NCBI GenBank assembly: GCA_029204225.1
Contig: CM055095.1
Span: 49,089,093-49,153,092, forward strand
From: Diphasiastrum complanatum
Taxonomy: Eukaryota > Streptophyta > Lycopodiopsida > Lycopodiales > Lycopodiaceae
Direction of reading: 5' to 3'
DNA: 64,000 bases
The position numbers and the translations under genes are program-made. The notes beneath the pieces are model-generated. The model had not been told where the DNA came from and made no database searches. It saw nothing but the letters and a program-made list of their open reading frames with translations. Below, piece after piece: positions 57,038 through 64,000 of the stretch (position 1 is the first letter of the stretch; the number at the start of each line of letters is the position of its first letter).

Positions 57038-58184
57038 TAGACCCAATCAATGTCCTTTTGATCCAAAAATGAACAAGATATCTAGGAAAATGGACCTTGA
57101 CAATTTCTAGCTCAAGATTGATGAATAGTTTTCACTTAAATGGATCAAAATGCAGATTGAGATTCAAGATCTATCTTTGATTCTATGGCAAAAACACACT
57201 ACTACATGCATTCAATCACTTCCAACTCTCACTCACACGTGTGGGAAGTATTCAAAAATTATTCTAAGTAGAAACAAGCTGCTCTCCTTGGGTAGAGAGA
57301 GAAAAACCATCATGAGCTCTCGGTAGGGAGAGAAAGCTAGAAATTTAATAACACTCAAAATCCACACAATCACCAAATCAATTAGATCCAAAATGAGGAG
57401 TACAATGATACTAGTAGATCCATGAGCTACCACTATGCTTAACTATGATTGGACCACACTTTGTCACCTCTTAATCCTATTGGACCATTGATCCATGCAC
57501 CTCTTAATTATATTGGACTATATTCAAGCACACCTCAAATTCCTATTGGACCTCACATGGTTCCACCTCTAAATCCTATTGGACCTCTTAGAATTCATCA
57601 AACAAAGGAATTACACTTCTCTACACTCTAATTGGCACGAGTTTAGCCTCTTACTCTATTTTGGCTCAATAGTGGCATTACAAGTGGAAATGCATAATTT
57701 GCCATCTATGCCAAATTTGTTCCTATCAACATCCTACACCTAGATGCTTGATGTAAAAAACATAAGACCCCTATATCTAACATAGATAATCTTTTTCAAT
57801 TCTTCACACAAATGACATTACGAAATTTTTTACGTAAACTTTGTGAGAGATTTCAACTAGTTTAGTCTAGTTTATTCATATTTTGGTTAATTGTCAATAA
57901 GAGGCCAAAACTCATTTTAGACTTAGAGACAAACTTTTTGAAGTTATATTAGTTCCCTTGATGTTCTCCTTGGCTTTTGACTTGATGAAAGTCCATCATC
58001 ATCACCATCTAAAGTAGAATCCTTTACATCAACATCAAGAATGTTAGATCCATCCACAATATCATCACTTAAAGACACCTTTGAAATATTTTCCTCATAA
58101 AAAATGGCATCTCTACCAATGATCACCTTATTAGTAGTAGGAATGTAAACATTGTAGGCTTTACTCAGCTCACTATATCCATTG
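57038..58184. repeat. Tandem duplication, unit 1
   Basis: The segment 57038-58181 is repeated at 58185-59329 with an offset of 1147-1148 bases and few differences. It contains LTR-like DNA with CACACGTGTG (57234-57243), a block of degenerate CCTCTTAATCCTATTGGACC repeats (about 57465-57600), and at its right end a partial integrase C-terminus in minus orientation (57944-58181). The duplication breaks the integrase in this copy. Confidence 0.95.
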
Positions 58185-59329
58185 TAGACCCAATCAATGT
58201 CCTTTTGATCCAAAAATGAACAAGATATCTAGGAAAATGGACCTTGACAATTTCTAGCTCAAGATTGATGAATAGTTTTCACTTAAATGGATCAAAATGC
58301 AGATTGAGATTCAAGATCTATCTTTGATTCTATGGCAAAAACACACTACTACATGCATTCAATCACTTCCAACTCTCATTCACACGTGTGGGAAGTATTC
58401 AAAAAATAATCTAAGTAAAAATAAGCTGCTCTCCTCGGGTAGAGAGAGAAAATGCATCAAGAGCTCTCAGGTAGAGAGAGAAAGCTAGAAATCCAAAAAC
58501 TCACAAAATCCATGAAATCACCAAATCAATTAATTTCAAAATGAGGAGTACAATGATACTAGTTGGTCCATGAGCTACCACTATGCTTAACTATGATTGG
58601 ACCACACTTTGTCACCTCTTAATCCTATTGGACCATTGATCCATGCACCTCTTAATTATATTGGACTATATTCAAGCACACCTCAAATTCCTATTGGACC
58701 TCACATGGTTCCACCTCTAAATCCTATTGGACCTCTTAGAATTCATCAAACAAAGGAATTACACTTCTCTACACTCTAATTGGCACGAGTTTAGCCTCTT
58801 ACTCTATTTTGGCTCAATAGTGGCATTACAAGTGGAAATGCATAATTTGCCATCTATGCCAAATTTGTTCCTATCAACATCCTACACCTAGATGCTTGAT
58901 GTAAAAAACATAAGACCCCTATATCTAACATAGATAATCTTTTTCAATTCTTCACACAAATGACATTACGAAATTTTTTACGTAAACTTTGTGAGAGATT
59001 TCAACTAGTTTAGTCTAGTTTATTCATATTTTGGTTAATTGTCAATAAGAGGCCAAAACTCATTTTAGACTTAGAGACAAACTTTTTGAAGTTATATTAG
59101 TTCCCTTGATGTTCTCCTTGGCTTTTGACTTGATGAAAGTCCATCATCATCACCATCTAAAGTAGAATCCTTTACATCAACATCAAGAATGTTAGATCCA
59201 TCCACAATATCATCACTTAAAGACACCTTTGAAATATTTTCCTCATAAAAAATGGCATCTCTACCAATGATCACCTTATTAGTAGTAGGAATGTAAACAT
59301 TGTAGGCTTTACTCAGCTCACTATATCCA
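58185..59329. repeat. Tandem duplication, unit 2
   Basis: Second copy of the preceding unit, continuous at its right end with the longer integrase fragment. CACACGTGTG is at 58381-58390. A short match (TAGACCC) lies at both junctions, consistent with unequal exchange or replication slippage at microhomology. Confidence 0.95.
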
Positions 59330-59664
59330 ATAAATATATCTTTCCTTGAAGATGGATCGTCCTTTGTCCTATCATCAAGAGATATATTGACATAGCAAGT
59401 ACATCCAAAAGTTTTAAAAAAGTTGACACTCGGCCTCCTCTTGAATAGCATCTCAAAAGGTGTTCTTCCATCCAATATAGCACTCGGCCACCTATTGCAT
59501 AGAAAGTTAGCACACAACAAAGCTTCATTCCAAAATGGTTTTGGAAGATTAGCACCTAATCTCATGCCTTTGGAACTTTCACATAAAGTCCTATTCTTCC
59601 TCTCGACCACTCCATTTTGTTGTGATGTCCTTGGAGTTGTGTACTCCCTCTTGATCCCATGTGG
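59092..59664 (-). pseudogene. Copia integrase C-terminal fragment
   Basis: Read on the minus strand from 59664: GIKREYTTPRTSQQNGVVER (the Glu of the DDE triad), KNRTLCESSKGMRLGANLPK, FGCTCYVNISLDDRTKDD, GYSELSKAYNVY, an acidic linker, and PRRTSRELI with a stop. The N-terminal part is removed exactly where the Copia-C LTR begins (59660), suggesting that the LTR element inserted here. A second, shorter copy of its end is at 57944-58184. Confidence 0.85.
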
Positions 59665-60726
59665 AAAATGTCATAAAATGGTGAGCGGTAGCGGAAGCTC
59701 AAGGATTCGAGCGGCATGTAGGAACGGAAACGCAACAGTTAGAAGCAAAATTATTCAAGTAGAAGAATTCATATAGAATGCGCAAATGAACGACGCAGTA
59801 GTGAGACAAAAATTGCACTCTGATTAATCTTAACGATGAGTACAATAGCTTGAAGTAATAACTTCAGCTTGCTGAGCATGATAACGCTGGCTACAAATAA
59901 CTATGATTAAAAGAGAATTTCAATTAACTTAGATTAACACTTACATAGCTTGAATCAGCTTATATATAGATTTACAAGTGTCGAAAAAAAAATATCTTAC
60001 AAGCCTTTAATGCTATTTATGCCAATCTTTGCATATGTACAAAGTTGGTAACCACCAACCGCCTTTTGGATATTTGGTTGTCCAACTGTTTCTAGGGTTG
60101 CTGATAAGTTGGCGACATTGGTCAGCCAGTGTATCAAAACGCGAAAAAGTCAAAACACCTGAAGGTGCCCTTAGACTGAAGGTTTGCAATCTTGAAGGTG
60201 CCTTTACACTAAAGGTATGTAAATTTCTGGCATCCTTAGATTCAAAGCATCGAAGAAGGTGAAAAAGGCAAAAAAAAATCGAAAAGTGCCTTACACTAGG
60301 CAGAGGAGAAGGCAAAGGTGCCTTAAACTAAAGGCAGTGAAGAAGGCGAAGGTGCCTTAGATTTATAGACAGCGAAAAAGGTGAAAAAGGAGAGGGTGCC
60401 TTAAAAACGATTTCTAAGACATTTTGGCCACTTGGCCAGTGTGTCACATTTTTCGCTAGTGCAAAAAGGTGAAGTAGACGAAAAAAAAGAAAAGGTGCCT
60501 TAAGAATGGTTTCTAAGGCATTCTGGCCACTTTGCCAGTGTGGTGTCGCATTTTTTACTAAGGAGCAAAAAAGGGCGAATAAAGAGAAGGTGCTTTAAAA
60601 TGTTTCTAAGGCACAAGACATCTCAAGAGAAAAATGTGAAGGCGCGAAAATATGTAGTCGGCCTTCAGTTTTTTCAGGATGCTCATTACTTGAACGATTT
60701 TAAGACTGAGCATAAGAAATCTAACA
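59660..60726 (-). repeat. Copia-C 3' LTR (1067 bp)
   Basis: On the minus strand it runs from TGTTAGATTTC (60726) to ATTTTCCACA (59660), TG...CA ends, preceded by a purine tract (TTAGAGGGAG) at the end of RNase H. The U3 part holds eight GGTGCCTTA-like motifs between about 60161 and 60600 and two roughly 95-bp direct repeats around GGCCACTTGGCCAGTGTG and GGCCACTTTGCCAGTGTG. TGTCACATTTTTCGC (60442) and TGTCGCATTTTTTAC (60544) are related to motifs in the LTRs at 14742 and 37886. Confidence 0.85.
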
Positions 60727-61518
60727 CTCCCTCTAAATGTGGATCCTGAAAAACTTTGATCTTTAGATTTAACATATCATTAAATCTAAGATGTTGCTCC
60801 TTTGATAGAGCCTTTGTGAAGTAATTTTCTATCGTGTAATTTGTACTGCAGAAAATCAATAATACTTCGTTATTGTGCACTTTCTCTCTAAGGTAATGAT
60901 ACATGATTTCTATATGTTTGCTTTGAGAGTGAAATCTCGGACTGAGAGAAAGTGCTATTGTGCTTTTATTGTCACAATAGATTGTTGTAGAAAGCATTTG
61001 TGTAAGATTGAGATTTGCAAGCAGTTGCTTGAGCCAGATTGCCTCTTTGGTTGCATTTGTGACAACTATGTATTCGGATTCTGTTGATGATAATGCAACT
61101 GAGGTCTGCTTCCGGCTATCCCATGAGATTGGGCCTTGGTTGTATAAGAATACAAATCTTGAAGTTGATTTTCTGGTGTCTCTTCTGCCCAATCCGCATC
61201 TGTGTAGGCTTCAAAGCTGTTGGTAGTTTGGTTGTCTCCGTAGCAGATGCTGAGAGTTATTGTTGCTTGGATGTACTTCATGACCTTTGTTAGCGCTTTC
61301 CAATGAGCTAAGTCTGGATTTGACAAGAACTGGCTGAGTGTACTGACCGAATATGCAAGGTCTGGTCGCATGCAGATCATTGCGTACATCAGTGAGACGA
61401 TGATGGATTGAAATGGGTAGCACTTCATCTCCTCATTTTCTACCTTAGTTTGAGAAGACTGTTCCTTTGATAGCTTTAGTCCAGGGTCGAGTGGAAAGTT
61501 TGCAATTGGCCATTCCAT
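60686..61518 (-). pseudogene. Copia-C RNase H
   Basis: Two overlapping frames. ECYPFQSIIVSLMYAMICMR, PDLAYSVSTLSQFL and FEAYTDADWAEE lie in the first. DTRKSTSRFVFLY, SVALSSTESEYIV, AIWLKQLLANLNL, TIYCDNKSTIALSLSPRFHS, KHIEIMYHYLREKV and NYFTKALSKEQ lie in the second, which reads through the purine tract into the LTR start. A frameshift near 61190 separates them. Confidence 0.85.
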
Positions 61519-61579
61519 ACTTTTTCATCACGTTGTTGAGATATTGTTGTTGACTGATAAAGATCAGTCTGCTAGGTCA

Positions 61580-62420
61580 ATCTCATTGATTTTGAATTTT
61601 GAGACAATAGAGAGCTAGACCCATGTCAGTCATCTTGTATTCCTGGGCCAACATGCATTTTGTATCTTTCATCAGATTCAGATTATTATTGAACAAGAGT
61701 GTATCATCTATGTAGAGAGTGATGATGATGAAGTAATCTGATACAGACTTAAAATAGACATTCAAGTCTGCAGAGCTTGGAATGAAACCATTCTCTATCA
61801 GAAATGCATTGATATTCTGGAACCAGGCTTTGGGTGAGTATTTCAGTCCGTAGAGCGCTTTGTGGATTTTGCATACAAGGTAATGTTGCTTGCCGTTGAG
61901 TTCGTATCCCTCCAGCTACGTCATGTAGATTTCCTCTTCATTGGTTCCATCGAGAAAAGCGGTCTGGACATCCATCTGGTGGACTTCCAGGTTTTCCTCA
62001 GTTGCAAAGGAGAAGAGTAGGCGGATTGATGCATGTTTGACAGCTCAGCTAAAGGTTTCTGAATAATCCAGATCTGGAATCCAGGAAAAGCCTTGGACGA
62101 CTAGCCTGGACTTGTAACGATTTAGCCTTCCTTCAACATCATACTTTGCCTTGAATATCCATTTGCATGAAATTGGTTTCTGGTCCTTTGAAAACTTAGT
62201 GAGTGTCCATGTTTGATTCTCCATAAGAGAATCGAATTCGATGTCCATTGCTGCTTTCCACGGCTCAACATCAGGAGTAGACATCGCCTCAGCAACTATG
62301 TTTGGTTCCTGCATGCAGTAGCAGGCTGGATCATCCATAAATCTGGATGGAGGTTGTCTGGACCTATTCGACCTTCTGGGTTGAACTTCGGTACTCTGAT
62401 GTGGGTTAACTCGTTGAGAT
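61580..62420 (-). pseudogene. Copia-C reverse transcriptase
   Basis: From about 62420 on the minus strand: a linker (QPRRSNRSRQPPSRFMDDPA), EPWKAAMDIEFDSLMENQTW, CKWIFKAKYDVEGRLNRYKS, a break near 62045, HQMDVQTAFLDGTNEEEIYM with a stop, ALYGLKYSPKAWFQNINAFL and the catalytic YIDDTLLFN. It is close to the RT at 40830-41470. Upstream it joins directly to Copia-B integrase, so the locus is chimeric. Confidence 0.85.
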
Positions 62421-63338
62421 AGTATTGAGTGCCTCTTGTACATTCTTTGACTCTTCATGAGAGACATAAAAAACATAATTAGTGGAATCAAGATCCAGTT
62501 GTTTTCCTTTGTCAACATATGAGAGCCTCTTAGGCTCGGATCTATCTCTCATGGATCTTCTTGGTGAGAAAATCCGAGGAGAGTCTTCTTCAAATCTCAA
62601 CCCCATCACATCATGATTGTCTTCAAAATCAATAATTGGTGATGCATCCATAGACTTCTTGATCTCGGCCTCTTCAAAAGATGAGTGTTGATCTTCATGA
62701 AAGACAACATCTCTACTTTCAATAACTTGAGAAGTAGAGAGTACAAAGACTCTATAGGCCTTCTTGGTGGATGAGTATCCAACCATGATCCCTTTGCATG
62801 CACTAGGATCTTCCTTCTTCCTTGTTTCCAAGGGAATATGGGCAAAGCATATGCATCAAAAAACTCTAAGCTGATCAACCTTAGTCTTCTTCAAATATAA
62901 GATTTCATATGGTGACTTTCCTCCAAGAGCTATATGTGGGAGCCTATTGCAAAGATAATTTGCACAATTAATGGCTTTTCCCCAAAAATCTTTGGGCAAA
63001 GATGCCTCAATTCTCATAGATTTTGCACATTCATTTCTCTCGGCCACTCTATTTTGAGATGGAGAGTAGGCACACGAGAACTCTCTTTTAATGCCTTCAA
63101 GCTCACAAAAATCATGAAATTTATTGGAGATATATTCACCACCTCCATCACTTCAAAGAGCTTTAATCTTGAATGAGAATTTCTTCTCTACATAAGCTTT
63201 GAAAATAAGGAAATGATCAAACACCATAGATTTAGAAGCAAGAAGATATATCCAAGTGAATCTTGTAAAATCATCAATGAAAGTAACAAAACAAGTGGCT
63301 CCTCCCTTGCTTATCGTTGATGAGAAATGCACATCCAA
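62420..63338 (-). pseudogene. Copia-B integrase
   Basis: Continues from the gag-protease entry at 63344. It has MDVHFSSTISKGGATCFVTF, IDDFTRFTWIYLLASKS, a TGA where Arg precedes SDGGGEY, NRVAERNECAKSMRIEASLP, KDFWGKAINCANYLCNRLP, ETRKKEDPSACKGIMVGYSS, ESRDVVFHED and a C-terminal PKRLSYVDKGKQLDLDS followed by SKNVQEALN, where RT would normally start. Instead the sequence switches to the Copia-C linker. Confidence 0.85.
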
Positions 63339-63343
63339 GTGGA

Positions 63344-64000
63344 TTACTCCAAAGGATGCTTGCTTTTGATAGAAGATCTTGTAAATGGCTTTTTGTGAGA
63401 TTTAGCAATAGCACAGGCCTCACAAGGCTTGATCTTCTTGGAGAATGACTTTGGCAAGCCAATAGCTTTGGCCTCTTTGATCATAGAGAGCATGGATTTG
63501 TAGTTGGGATGTCCCAACCTCCTATGCCATAATTCCTCCATAGAGAGCTTGTTCACAAGAGCAACATTACAAGCATTCACATACTCATTTGGATCTAGTT
63601 TATAGATGCCTCCAAATCTAGATCCGAATGCAAGTATCTCATCACTCTTCTTGATAGTGCAAGTATCAACATTGAATTTTACATCAAGGCCATTATCAAG
63701 CAATTGGCCAACACTAATAAGATTTTTAGTAAGCTTAGGTACATAAAGAGCTTTAGAGAGAGAAAGAACTTTAGAGGATGCAAGCTTCAGGGGAATGTTC
63801 CCTATGTCTTCAATAGGACATTCAAAATCATTTGCAATGTATATTGATTTCTTGACTCCATCGTAAGGTGCAATAGAAGAGAAAGAGTCCTTGGAGCTAC
63901 ACATATGTGAAGAGGCTCCATTATCAATATACCATAGGCCGTCTTTCTTGAAAGGAGTAGATGAGAAACTAGAGACCATAATAGATCCCTCTCCATCACT
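63344..64000 (-). pseudogene. Copia-B protease and pre-integrase (copy 2, runs off the window)
   Basis: MVSSFSSTPFKKDGLWYIDN, GASSHMCSSKDSFSS (the protease reads DNGA instead of DSGA), SLSKALYVPKLTKNLISVGQ, GGIYKLDPNEYVNACNVALV, the pre-integrase motif LWHRRLGHPNYKSMLSMIKE and CEACAIAKSHKKPFTRSSIK. The frame is open to the edge of the window, so gag lies beyond 64000. It is nearly identical to the fragment at 55300-55540. Confidence 0.88.

Noticed and set aside
57449-57631. 60-codon frame MDHTLSPLNPIGP, also at 58597-58779
   Set aside because: Arises from a short DNA repeat inside LTR-like sequence. Its duplication is explained by the tandem duplication, not by selection for a protein.

Overview
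The window reads as nuclear DNA from a land plant with a large, repeat-laden genome. It has spliceable introns, a plant-specific LOB-domain gene, a DUF3455 gene, and dense Ty1/copia plus one Ty3/gypsy retroelement, most of them decayed. A mannosylglycerate synthase of the GT78 type, otherwise described in plants from the lycophyte Selaginella, points to a seed-free plant (lycophyte or fern). That assignment is inference. No bacterial operon, tRNA, rRNA or CRISPR was seen.

Layout. 0-4.8 kb: a GC-richer segment with a hairpin/tandem repeat, then a two-exon class II LBD transcription factor (2372-3465, +). 4.85-9.7 kb: a degraded copia element (Copia-A, minus) plus a second copia fragment. 10.3-10.7 kb: a compact cluster of the palindrome GCGTGGATAATCCAC. 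11-17.9 kb: copia pieces and solo-like LTRs. 19.6-21.8 kb: a gypsy gag-PR-RT reading frame broken only by stop codons. 23.5-27.7 kb: two copies of an unrecognised, intron-containing, transposase-like gene family (third copy at 36.06-36.89 kb). 29.4-30.7 kb: intact mannosylglycerate synthase (minus) with a plausible TATA box and 5' leader. 33.9-35.4 kb: a broken low-complexity/coiled-coil reading frame. 36.9-45 kb: three copia remnants, one with a complete 1.07-kb LTR and primer-binding site and one carrying a 373-bp foldback MITE. 47.6-48.8 kb: a DUF3455 gene, partly duplicated and cut off by copia sequence. 49-55 kb: AT-rich, C-over-G-skewed DNA without genes. 55-64 kb: nested, tandemly duplicated and chimeric copia elements (Copia-B and Copia-C).

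The likely functional host genes are the LBD regulator and the mannosylglycerate synthase. The DUF3455 locus looks truncated. The candidate for an undescribed system is the three-copy gene family. It has conserved exon boundaries, a coiled-coil/basic N-terminal exon, and a core with acidic residues spaced like an RNase-H-fold (DDE) transposase: LKLDESE, then AGDLK, then HAEVR. Several elements show the same decay signature: zinc-knuckle Cys to Tyr, catalytic Asp to Asn, and stops (mostly TAG) where Gln or Trp is expected. This is what cytosine-methylation deamination would produce.
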